Positions 1-12,400 of a stretch of DNA of 64,000 bases are shown here, in pieces (positions within the stretch are counted from its first letter, which is position 1; each line of letters starts with the position of its first letter). The notes beneath the pieces are model-generated. The model was given only the letters and a program-made list of their open reading frames with translations, was not told the origin of the DNA and made no database searches. The translations under genes were made by a program, and so were the position numbers. This stretch comes from Apostichopus japonicus (Eukaryota; Echinodermata; Holothuroidea; Aspidochirotida; Stichopodidae): positions 13,714,501 to 13,778,500 of the forward strand of contig NC_092570.1 in assembly GCF_037975245.1 (NCBI RefSeq). The letters are read 5' to 3'.

Positions 1-258
1 ATGTTGATAATTTATGATGATATATTTCAACTGTTATCACAGTGTATGTACTACAGTAAATTGTGAGATATCATCTGCAGTGCCATCCTCTCCAATACAT
101 TTCAAAACAGTAGTGATTGGCAGAAGGCATATATAGGGTCACAGTCCTTGTTTTTTTTTTTTGTAACATATCTGCTTTGACTAAAGTTACACCTGATATT
201 CTTATCATTTCTTTTCTTTCCTTATTCTTATTTTCTTTTTAATCTTCCTGTCTTGTAG

Positions 259-433
259 GCTGTTAGTAGAAATCACGATGCCCTTGGAGATAGCGATGCC
301 CCGCCACTCTAGTACAAACATGGAGGCTGTTAGAACTAGAGAAGTACTGAAAAAAATGCTCACTCAAAGCAGGAAACACTTCAGTAACAGAAGAGTAATT
401 GAGTCTGTTGTCAGTCAGATACAGTGTGCACTG
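259..433 (+). CDS. timeless: timeless exon (first in window)
   Basis: Acceptor cttgtag, donor gtaagt. It enters with two bases of a codon from an upstream exon and ends in phase 0. It encodes 58 residues including VLKKMLTQSRKHFSNRR, comparable to the helical region of human TIMELESS just before its LVRNILHV motif. Internal ATGs exist, but the open frame reaches the acceptor, so I treat this as an internal exon. Confidence 0.75.
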
Positions 434-3400
434 GTAAGTGTCGTCTGTCTATTGCCTGTCACATTTGATAGAGATCACTGTCAGAAACAACTTGCCCAAA
501 CAGCTGAGAACAGAATTGAGAGAAGTTCCTTCATACACAAAGGCTGAGGACTTGGTCAAGTCAAAATATGACATATATGAATACAGCTGTGTCATGGTCA
601 GTCTAGTCTTCCATGTCGTGTTTTCTATCCACAGGCACAATGCAAAATGGCTGAAACTTGCAAGAAGACCCCGCTCTCTCTGATCCAGGATAGCCTGAAA
701 CTTGTGCGAAACATCCTTCACATCGGTCACGACGATTGTTCTTCAGAAATCATCAAGTAGGTGGAAATGTTCCATAATGTCTGTAAAACCTGAGATCTAC
801 TGAACAGCCCTGGTTGATTATGTGTTAGATGGTGACTGAGTGATGATAAGTATTTGAGTGTGGTGCCAGGGATGGGTAACCCTCCTAGGGGGTAAGAACA
901 CTATCTTCAGTGCTCTCTCATATACTATTCACAGAATTGATCTACCCTGAAACAGACATTCAGTCATGCTCCTCACTTGTATGTATGTCTCCTCACAACA
1001 AATGCACACTGGCTCCTCCTTGTCTGGAGCACCTTTGTTAACCTTAACCTAACACAGCATATGCTCCTGATGAAAGGCCTATCCATGTCTACCGCCCTCC
1101 TTTTAATTCTACCTCTCAAAAGTGTCATAGATAACCAACTTTTGGCAAAACATCAGTCATTTTCAAGGATCTACTTCATCTTATTAACCAGAAGCACATC
1201 TCCACACGAACGATTGGAGGGGATATCCTCTTCTTTTTGGTGTTTTGTGGTCCTTATTTTTCCTTATTTTTTTTTTTATTTCTTGCACCTGTGTTTCTTG
1301 TGTGGGGCCCAGTTGTGTGATATTTGTTCTCTTCTAACAACAAATAAAAAAACAAATTCTGGATAACACAGAGTTATCGCTGGGTCAGGTTACGTCAGAA
1401 CGGCATTTGAATGCCAGTCAAAGTTAACTTAAGCAGTTGTTATATTTATTATGATACTCTTGAATTAATCTTTCCAAAACGAAGTATTCTAAATGGCACA
1501 TGATGCCTTTTCCCATATCACCAGACGTGCAAATCTGACTCAAGTCATGAAAATATTTCAGTGGTAATGTTAGAGTAAAGTCCAGTATATATTGAGTTGT
1601 ATCATTAACAAATATTGTATATAAATATATATAAATAGTATATATATTTATATGTCATTATTGATTTCTTTTTCTCTATTTTTTCTTAACTTCTTACCAG
1701 TACCATTATGTCGTCTGGATTTGGTGATGTCATCATTAATATCTGTGAAGCTGACATCGAGGTTAGTCGTAACTTTCTTATTTTTTATTCTATTTTTTAA
1801 CAGATACAGATGTAAGGCTGTATTATCAGTCAAGGATGCATGACTTTCAGCACAGAATTCATTTTGATTTATTGCTGACTGCTAGAATTCATTTTCATTT
1901 ATTGCAGACTGCTAGAATTCATTTTGATTTGTTGTAGACTGCTAGAATTCATTTTCATTTATTGCAGACTGCTAGAATTCATTTTGATTTGTTGTAGACT
2001 GCTAGAATTCATTTTGATTTATTGCAGACTGCTAGAAATCATTTTGATTCGTTGCAGACTGCTAAACTTCATTTTGATTTGTTGTAGACTGCTTGAAATC
2101 ATTTTGATTCGTTGCAGACTGCTAAAATTCATTTTGATTTGTTGTAGACTGCTTGAAATCATTTTGATTCGTTGCAGACTGCTAGAATTCATTTTGATTT
2201 GTTGTAGACTGCTTGAAATCATTTTGATTTGTTGCAGACTGCTAGAATTCATTTTGATTTGTTGTAGACTGCTTGAAATAATTTTGATTTGTTGCAGACT
2301 GCTCGAATTCTTTTTGATTTGTTGTTGACTGCAAAAATTCATTTTGATTTGTTGCAGACTGCTAGAATTCTTTTTGATTTGTTGTAGACTGCTTGAAATC
2401 ATTTTGATTTGTTGCAGACTGCTAGAATTCATTTTGATTTGTTGTAGACTGCTTGAAATCATTTTGATTCAATGCAAACTGCTAGAATTCATTTTGATTT
2501 TGTCATAGACACGTTTATTACAGAGCATCCAAACATGCTATCTTTTTTATAGGAAGCTATAAATAGCCGTAAAGGATCATTTCAGCGATTTAACTTATTT
2601 GAAAAGTAGATACCTTGAAAACCAGAATAGCTGTAGAATCATTACCAGCACTCAAATTTTCCCCTAATCCCCCATATTTACTCATCAAGACTAAACATGT
2701 CCATACAAAGTCATCCTTTTGAAATGTATGCAGGCTTCACTGTGCAACATCATGCAATGTTTAGCAAAGGATGAAAGTTTAATGGATTCATATTGTCTTA
2801 CAGAACTCTGACATTAATAACATTTTTTTTAAAGTCATTTTGATTGTGATTTGAAATGTGAGAATCTTACCCACTTTTTTCTATATTATTCATCAATTTT
2901 GATTTTTTATCCTCGTCTCCATATGCAGCCATCTTTGGTATCCTCTATCCTGGCCGTCCTGTGTCTCATATTTCGGAACTATGTGAGTATCTGCTTTTTG
3001 CCCATTTGTCTCTGTTAAGGAAGGAAGGTGTTTCTGAGGCTACACTTGGTTACCCATATACCATACACTTCCATTAGCAGGCATGAGCTTTTTCCGCGAA
3101 TTCGCGGAATATCCCTGATTTCTTTTCTACCTCGGGGACAAAAAACTATTATCCTAACACACTGTAGCATACGCAAACTGGAGCCTATACCGCAATTTTT
3201 GCAAAGTTCCGTGATTTTTTTTTTTACCCCAGGCTCATCCCTGCATTAGTTTTAAGACAATTTGCCAAAAGTAGAATACCGAAGAGGCTGCAGGTGCACC
3301 TGTGCTGCCTAAGATTCTTTTGCGTAGTGCAGTGTCACACAACAGTGCACTGCTACTCTGTTGAGATGATCTCTGTTGTTTAATATTGATTCAGCCTTGC

Positions 3401-6400
3401 TGCAGTGGATTCGGCAACTATTCTTTTCGGCACTATGCCTATGCTAAAACAGTTGGCCCAATGTAATTGGCTGCCTCTGGTAACCCACATGACACTCTTT
3501 CACATAACACAGTAGCCATATGTTGACATTTGTCTTATAGAAACAACAGAATAGTTTGTTGGTTGCTGAAAATATTTCCTCATCCTCTTACATTTCCTAG
3601 TCAGTTTTCCTGTTGTACATTTACTTAAAAGTGTTGCTGACAGGATTGGTTGAAATTTTGTCTCCCCGTCTTTTAGAATGCCAAGGACATCGAGTGGGAA
3701 GCAAGTAAACTTATTGCAGCTGAAACAAAACGTTGTACTTCTCCAGAAGTTCTTGTGAAGGAAAAATTATCAGAGGAGCCCGAGGTAGCAGGCAACAGCA
3801 ATACAGCCGGCGATTCCCCAGGGTCACCTGCTGAGGTTCGGAGCATAAGATTAATCCATTTTCTTGTCGATTTTCTACAATTTTACTTATGTCTTTTTGG
3901 GCTTACAATGCAAACTAAAGATGAAAGTGTTAGGATCAAAAATTGAGTTATGGAAATGTTCTTTCTGGATATATAGGCTAGCAGCCATTGCTTTATATTA
4001 CTTGCTGTTGCTTACATTCAACATGATATGGCCGGAATTTGCACAAGGCTTAAATAAAGGACCAATTATATTTGAATGATGACATGTGATGTAAAATATG
4101 ATACAATGTGATATGATAAATAACAGCTATAAATATTTCCTTTAATGACAGAATACATCAGATAGTGAATGCAGTCAAAAGTTCAGCAAAGATAAATTGA
4201 AGTAAGTTGAATGCCTGCTAAAGTGAGAGTTATTTAGCATCCTGTCCCCCTATCTCTGGTACTCAGTAGAAATGTCACTTTTGAATATCCCATTGTACTA
4301 TTGTACTCGGCATACATAACAATGTTGAATATCCTATGGTACTCAGTAGAAGTAGGTAGAAGTAGTCAAGAGTTTAATTCAATTTCTTTCTTCATAAAAA
4401 ATGAAACAGAGAGAAGATTGTGCAGTTTGCTCTTAAGTTTGTCCAAGGATCACTCAACAACATATTGAAGAACATTGCCAAGGTAAGTTTATGCTTGAAT
4501 TTTTTTTTGAATTTTATATGTTGTAGAAACTTGAAGCAAAACAAAAAACAACAACAAGAGTGAGCACAAAGGGTGTAAAGCATTCCAACATGTCTGCGAA
4601 AACAAGATAGTCAATTTTTTTTTTAAATATTTTAATTTGATTAATATTGAATGAATATAAATATTTTGATGATGTCATCAATTGATGCATAGATGGTGGT
4701 GAACCAGTTGCAATGGCTGCAAATTTATCTCAGAATTTTTCACATTTTTTTTCAGTCGGACCTCAACAAATTTTTTATGGATTTCCATTTCCTCTGGCAT
4801 CTGACGTTCTTTCTATCCCTTGCCAAGCTCTCTGTTGTGAAATACCACCACATCAGGTAAGCATTACTCATAACAAAGGGCTTACAATTGTTGGTGTAAA
4901 TCGTGGGCCTTCGCAGAAAAAATCAATAACAAAATCTAGATGGGTATTTCAAGCCCTGTGTCAAACATATGACAAATTGTATGGAAGTAACACACAAGTA
5001 ATTAGGGTTGTATGTTGTCTTTTCATATGGTGTGGTCTCACATATTTGTCTTTAATAATTTCAATATCCAGTGCGTTTCTGTCTCCCGTGGTGGTCTGCA
5101 CCATTTCATACCTGATGCTGGATACTTGGGAACAATACTCTAAGGCTCAGAGGAACAAGAAAGACACCGAAGCGAATGCCAGTTTCAAGCGGTAAGTTAC
5201 TCAATCACCAGGGAAAGAGGTTTGATCCAGCCATCGCATGGCAAATGCTTTAAATTTTCTTTACAAGACCAAAGATGCATGGAGAGATATTTGTTACACA
5301 GAACCGCCAATCGTGTCTTATTATAACGAACAAATTTTCAGAGCCTCGAAGAACTCCTGCACAAAATTTGAATGCTTTAATTATTCCCTGAACACTATTG
5401 TTTTTGATGAAAGCTAGTCCTTACCTTCAATCTAATGCACAATCAGGGAGAATTATCTGGTCTGACAGTTATGGTACCCATCTATCCAATAGGTTTGAAA
5501 GTATTGTAACCAAAACAGAGACAAAAACTATGCCATGGCTTTCAGCACAAAGGTGTTTCTTCATACCAGGGTCTACGTGTTGTGATAACTCATTCTCCCC
5601 AAAAATCTTTGATGTGGTTCTATGTAATTACCAGCCTTGTTGTACCATTTACAAATAATGCTCAGTAGGGATGGCTTGGCCTGACCAGAAAATTAGTAGA
5701 TATTGTGTGGCTTGGTGTACCAATGACTTTGGTGCCAACTGAGTTAATCTAACATTAAATGCACGGACCATTGAAATGGTGGTCCCGTAGGTGTTTCAAG
5801 ACACATTTAAAAAAAAAACAGATATTTCTTTATCATTTTTAAGTTTTTAACCTTCTTAATATTTGACCATTTTGTTGTATTTTGTTTTTAGCTTGCACCT
5901 ACTGGCAACTTGTGAGCATTACTATTTCAGCTGTTTACATCATTTCAAGTACAACACAGACTCTGCAAAGGAGGCACAGAAGCTACAAGATATCATCTGT
6001 AAGTATTTTTGCTGTGAAACAAATCATGTGTAACAAGGGATTCACAAGTGCCTTTGAACAACTTTTGTTGCTATTGGCACTATAAAAAATGTGTTTTGAT
6101 TGATTGATTTTCAAAAAGGAAGTGTTTAAGTTCCATCTGAAAAGTTCTCTCTTGTTCACTTTTGTACAACTGTGTCATGTCTGACATGAGAGCCTAGTTT
6201 CATCAAAATATTCTCCTTGCCACTCTCAATGAACAGTTTGATCAGAAGTGTGTGAAGTTTGGTCACTGAATGAACTTGACCAATTCTTTTTTAGGAACCA
6301 ATTGTTTGGGGTTTTTTGTGTTGTTTAATTGCCCCTGTTTTACATACTTAGATTACATCGAACAACCAAAAATGAGTTGACCTTGACTTTGGGAAGCCAC

Positions 6401-9400
6401 TCAAAGAGTGAAGTGTTTGTTTATAAGCCACCATTCTTCCCTTGTGTGGCCGCTTGGAGTCATATCATCACTGCCTTACCAGAACACGTTATTCCTATTT
6501 GTCTTTTTACATCAACTACAGGTTCTATTGTGCAGGCCAAAAGCATACGTCTCATGTACGTTCTCTTGTTGAGGAAATTCCAGAGGAACGTGGAGACAAT
6601 GGCGTATCTGGAAGAACTTGTCAACGGGAATCACAAACTTTTGGCCCTCGCAGATTCAGTCAGTGAGGAAACTAGTTTCAATATGGCTGAACACATTGGA
6701 CAGTAAGTAGCAAACAAAGGTTTTCCATTCTTCATCCATCACAGACTGCCCCCGCCCCCATTCCTTTACAACGTAGCCCTCTGATAAACAGAAGATTGAC
6801 AGACTGTGAGCTTGATTATTAGTTACTTTGTCCTAGAATAGCACTCAACTGATCTGATCAGCCATAAGGTTGCGACAAATAGCTCTGGTTGCACCAATTT
6901 CAATATTTTCAAGTTGATTTCCTCCAGCTATGGTTATAGTGTACCGACATTACCTGGCCAGGTTAGTGTGGAATTCAAGTGAGAATGACAGGTGTCAAAA
7001 GACAATGTTGCATTTGTAGTCCTAGATTCAACCGTTGCAAGGAATCACAGTTAAAGGGATCTTCGGTTGGTTGCAGGTGATCGGTTAACAAAAAATGCGG
7101 AAAAACTGTCTGCATGTCTAGGCGCAAACCAGATTCCTTCTAGTATTTTGTTTGGGGTTGATACAAGGATTTACTTCGCTCCTCGCTTACCTGTATCCCC
7201 ACAACCTTAGCACCCTCATTCTACCGCGCCTAGAATGTCCTGGTAACCTTTTAACACTGTGCACCCTCTATGACAGGCTCCTCCGGTCACTGCCCTTCCT
7301 TCTCATTCTACCAACCAAAGTGTCTAGATCGCAACTTTGTTAAACGCAATTTTTGTTGAACTGGCAACAGCAGAGGATGTTGTCATCTAGACAGTTCAGT
7401 TGAATATTTGCAGCAGAAATTATAACTACTGACAAGAACATTGGCAGCAAAGCAAACAATGTTTCAATGTGTCACATTTCCAGGATAAATCAACAAGAAG
7501 ATGATAAATAGGAAAAGTGTAAAGTTTGAAGAAGACCTGTCATTATGACATCACAGATCATCCACTAAGATACACTCCCAGTAGGAATCGAAGTGTTACC
7601 CAGTCAAAAAAAGGCGGCTTCATTCAGTCTATCAAAACCTTAGAGTTAGCAAACGAAATTGATGGGAGTTTTAAATAAAAAAAATTCTCCATAAATTTAT
7701 ATATAAGTGTCACACTGTCTGTCACTGAGATATCTCTTAATTAACAGGAAGAAAAAATTGCCGGACAAGTCTATGAAGTTTGCTACCATCACCGTCTCCC
7801 ATTTGCATCTCTGCTTGTCTTCGCTACTTCTAACATCCCTCCCCTCCCCTCCTCTCCTCCACAAACCATAACCCTCCTTTGACCATGCTACTATTGAATT
7901 AAATTGATGCGGATTTCCCTTTTTAATCGATTGTACTGATTGTTTTTGTACAGTGTTGTCATAGTGTTTTAACTCTCAAACCCATAATTCGTTTCAAACA
8001 GCTTTGCCACTCCGAAGATATGCCTTACATATAACAAGATCTTGCGCCAGTTTGCTACCAACACCCTGAAACAGAATGAAAAAGTCATCTTAATGTTTCA
8101 TCAAATTTCCATCGGTATCAGCAAACCGGAGGTACTCCACCAGGTACCCATCCTCGACACTATCTCCAACATATGGGAGGCGAATACCGACAGAATATCA
8201 TCGGTAGGTCAACTGGGTCCTTGACCGGTACAAGCCCACTTGGTTCTCTATGGTTTCGATGATAATTGTAACCTTTGCATGATTGTGTATGTGTTTGTGA
8301 CGCCAATCTTGTAAGCACGAAATCGGAAAGAAGGGAAGGTCTGACCAATTTCATATTTGGGGTGTAGAAGTACCACATTGAGTTCAAGAAGCTTTTTGTT
8401 TTTTGGGGAGGTCAAAGGTCATTTGGGGTCACCAGGGGTCAAATTGAGAAAACCTTGTACACATGTTATCTCCAAAAAATAAGCTTGGGCAGACCTCATA
8501 TTTAATATGCATATTAACCACATTGAGTAAAAGAAGACTAGTTGTTGGTGGAGGTCAAAGGTCATGTTTTTCACAATATTTCAACAAGGACAAATGCCAT
8601 ATTTTAGTATGTTGATGTATCAGATTTAGTACAAGAAGCCTGTTGTTGAGGTCAGTTGTCATTTCAGGACAGCCTGTGTCATTGTGAATTAATTGTTTGT
8701 TACAGCACACTGCTTTTCACTGTATTACTACAATCAAGTATGTTGTACACCCTCACTATACATTAAGTTACCCCTCTGGTATTACTACAATCAAGTATGT
8801 TGTACACCCTCACTATACATTAAGTTACCCCTCTGATGAGGCAAAGAGATGCAAGCACTCATATTTTAGATTGTTCTTGGCTTAGAAGGTGAGAGTAGCC
8901 TAGACAAAACTTTGATGTCCATATACATTGCATGCTAATGTGTGAAGTTTGTAGAAGTAGTCGGTTGTTGTGAAATGGCTGTTCACATCCTTCTCTTCCC
9001 CCTCAGGAATCCTCTGAACTGTTTGATTACCTTGTCTACACATTATGCATCAAGTGCCAAAAGAGAAGACCCAACAAAGCATTGCTTGCAAATGTATCGA
9101 CAAATTGGAGGTGAGTTCATTACACTTTGATATTTCTAAGACCTTGCTTGTATCACGTTGACTAAATAGTCACAATTGAAGCTGTATATGGCTCCTCCAT
9201 TGTCCTTTTATTCATCATCATACATCATTCATTTGTTCATGCATCATCGTCACCCATCCATCATCATCATCACCTATCCTTCCATCAGTCATCTGCCTTC
9301 ATTCTTCCACCCTCCTCCATCCATCCACAATCATCTTCACCTAGTCTCCATCCTCCCATCTCTCAGCCATCATGCATCTATCCATCCATCTATCCGTCAT

Positions 9401-12400
9401 CTTCAACTATCCACCATCATCCCATCTCTCAGCCAACATTCATCCATCCTCCATCCAGTGTCATCAATCCATTATCTTCACCCCTCCTCCCATCTGCCAT
9501 CATTCATTCATCCATCATCCTCCATCCAGTGTCATCAATCTATTATCTTCACCTCTCCTCCCATCAACCATTTGCCATCATTCATTCATCCATCCTCCAT
9601 CCAGTGTCATCAATCCATTATCTTCACCTCTCCTCCCATCAACCATCTGCCATCATTCATTCATTCATTCATCCATCCTCCATCCAGTGTCATCAATCCA
9701 TTATCTTCACCTCTCCTCCCATCAACCATCTGCCATCCATCATCCTCCATCCAGTGTCATTAATACATTATCTTCACCCCTCCTCCCACCAACCATTTGC
9801 CATCATTCATTCATCCATCCTCCATCCAGTGTCATCAATCCATTATCTTCACCTCTCCTCCCATCAACCATCTGCCATCATTCATTCATTCATTCATCCA
9901 TCCTCCATCCAGTGTCATCAATCCATTATCTTCACCTCTCCTCCCATCAACCATCTGCCATCCATCATCCTCCATCCAGTGTCATTAATACATTATCTTC
10001 ACCTAACCTCCTATCAACCATCTGCCATCATTCATTCATCCATCATCCTCCATCCAGTGTCATCAATCCATTATCTTCTCCTCCGATCAACCATCTACCA
10101 TCATTCATTATCCCACTATTCTTCATTCTCATCCATTTTCTTCAATCAAGAACCTCTTCTATATTACTATTATTATCATTTGTGTTCATATCAGGAAGGA
10201 CAAAGTGAAGAAGAAAAGGATCCGTAGATTGAAGCAAAAGGTAAGATTGTTGTATTGCATTAAATTACTGAAGCTCTTAACCCCCTCCCCTTCCCCTCCC
10301 CTTCCCCTCCCATTTGTATATCATCGGTCTCTTACTCTTCATTAACAGAGCTACTCCCAAGTCCAACTGATCACAATTTGTTTTCGGATTTCCTAGTCGG
10401 GTGGGTCCGTTTGCATGAGAGGTTAAATGTCGATGAGGACACTCTGTGTCCTTCCTGTTAAAGGGGACACAAAGCCAACCTCGATCGGTTTTTTTTTTTT
10501 CGGTATTGATGGTGGGGTGGGTATCTGTCTCTACTTCAGATAAAATATTTAAACATTAATCAACCTTTGCACTGTGTATTAAAACATCAAAACCAAATGT
10601 CTACATTGAATAATGTCGGGATGTACAAAATAATCGTAGAGTTATTCTCAAATGTCGTTTATGTTTATTAACTTATAAAGCGCACGATATCTACACAGAA
10701 AAAGTGCATGCAACGGCGCTGTACACACAAAAAAAAAAAAAAATATTAAGTACCATACAGTCAAGAAATGTCTAAATAAAATGCTTTCTTAAAGAGAAGA
10801 GTTTTTAATTCCTTTGAAACATTTTCTTGCACATACATCAGCCAACCTGCTTTACTATGATTCCTTACTCCCATTTCATATTTCCTACCCCCCTTTATTT
10901 CCCCTCTTCTCGTTTTACCCATGACTGTAGTTTACAATGGCAAATTTGGACAAAGTAGCAATGACTGGTCTGTACACGTTACCGTCATCATCTGAGAGTG
11001 AAACAAGCGGAGATGAGCACGTAGCCAGCTTAGAGGAAAATGTTGCCAGTTTACAAAGAATTGGTAAGTTTGCATAATGTTATAGAAACTTTGTACACAT
11101 TGTTGGGAAATATGTGTGTGGGGAGTGGGGGGGAGGGAAGGGCAGGGTTGGGTAATGGTTAGGTTTTCTTCCTTTGCACAAATTTGCATGGTTTGTGAGT
11201 AACATCGGATCTTCCCATTTCTTTGCAACTTAACTGTCAGGCCAAGCAAATCAATCTGACTGGTTCCCTGTTCCTTTGTTCTATTCTTATTATATATTGT
11301 GTAGGATTTACAAAATAAAACTTTGATTACATCTGTTTATCATTCTCTTGTTTTTTGCTTTAGGTTTTACAAAGGAGCTAAACTTATTGCAAGAGTTGCT
11401 CTTCGAAATCTGCTATCTGAAACTTGGTGAGTAGTCGTCAGTCATAAGACTACAACATTTTACCCCTTACCTTGCCCCCTCCCCCCCTAAATGAAAATTT
11501 TGGTGGAACTCTTTTGGTGTATCTTTATGTCAAAACTGGAATTGTTTAAATTTGGCAAGATTGTGAACTCATCTGGAAACAGTGAAGTGAATGATGTGAT
11601 CGTGGCAAGTCAACTGGACGTTATGTAGGGATGCACCGGATATCCGGTCCGACCAGACTATCCGGCCGGATAGTGAGCAATTATCCGGTTCCGGCCGGAT
11701 ATTTTTCAAAATCCGGCCGGATATTTGTCAAAATCTGGCCGGATCTTTTTCAAAATCTGGCCTGAATTATTCCTTAAAAAGGTGTTGGTATTAACTAAAT
11801 CAATGTAAACTATTTCCAAAAATTAATAAAAACATTCAAAGTAAGGAAAAATTAGGTTTAACATGTTTAATTTAATTTTCTCAATGGTCTGACCCACTGT
11901 TTCTAAAGATCAACCAAAATAATACTCCTTGTTTCATACTTCTACTTCTTATAAATGATTTTCTTTTGTGTAATGAAAAAATCCGGTTCCGGCCGGATTT
12001 AATCCGGCCGGATTTCATGTACTATCCGGCAAAATCCGGTTCCGGCCGGATCCAAAAATGTGGATCCGGTGCATCCCTAATCGTTGTTATGTTTTGTTTT
12101 TCCTCTTTTCTTTCTTAATGATAAAATCACTCATTCACAATAGGTGAAATGATGTTCTGTAAAATTTCAACCAGTGGAAAATCCCTCTCACTGTGCAAAG
12201 CAATCAAAAGTATGTGCATCGCTGCTCTAGTCCTAATTTTACTAGGTAACAAAAGTCAGACTCATAACTTTTAATACAAGAAGGTAAATTAAGGCTGTGA
12301 GTTTGATTGATCCAATGAATTTTTCCTCTTCTTCTACAGACTGTCCCCTCGATCACATGGCTGAACCACATGTGTGGCCGTATTCATGTAAGTATCTTGT

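Noticed and set aside
977-1366. 129-codon plus-strand frame
   Set aside because: Intronic, hydrophobic, no motif, ends in an A-rich tract; no splice sites that fit the timeless frame.
1924-2462. Repetitive proteins CRLLEFILI (plus) and SSLQQIKMN (minus)
   Set aside because: A 30-bp tandem array divisible by 3 creates both. They lie in a timeless intron with no splice support.
9176-10227. His/Pro/Ser-rich reading frames of up to 278 codons
   Set aside because: Translations of the about 75-bp minisatellite in an intron; three overlapping frames are all open.
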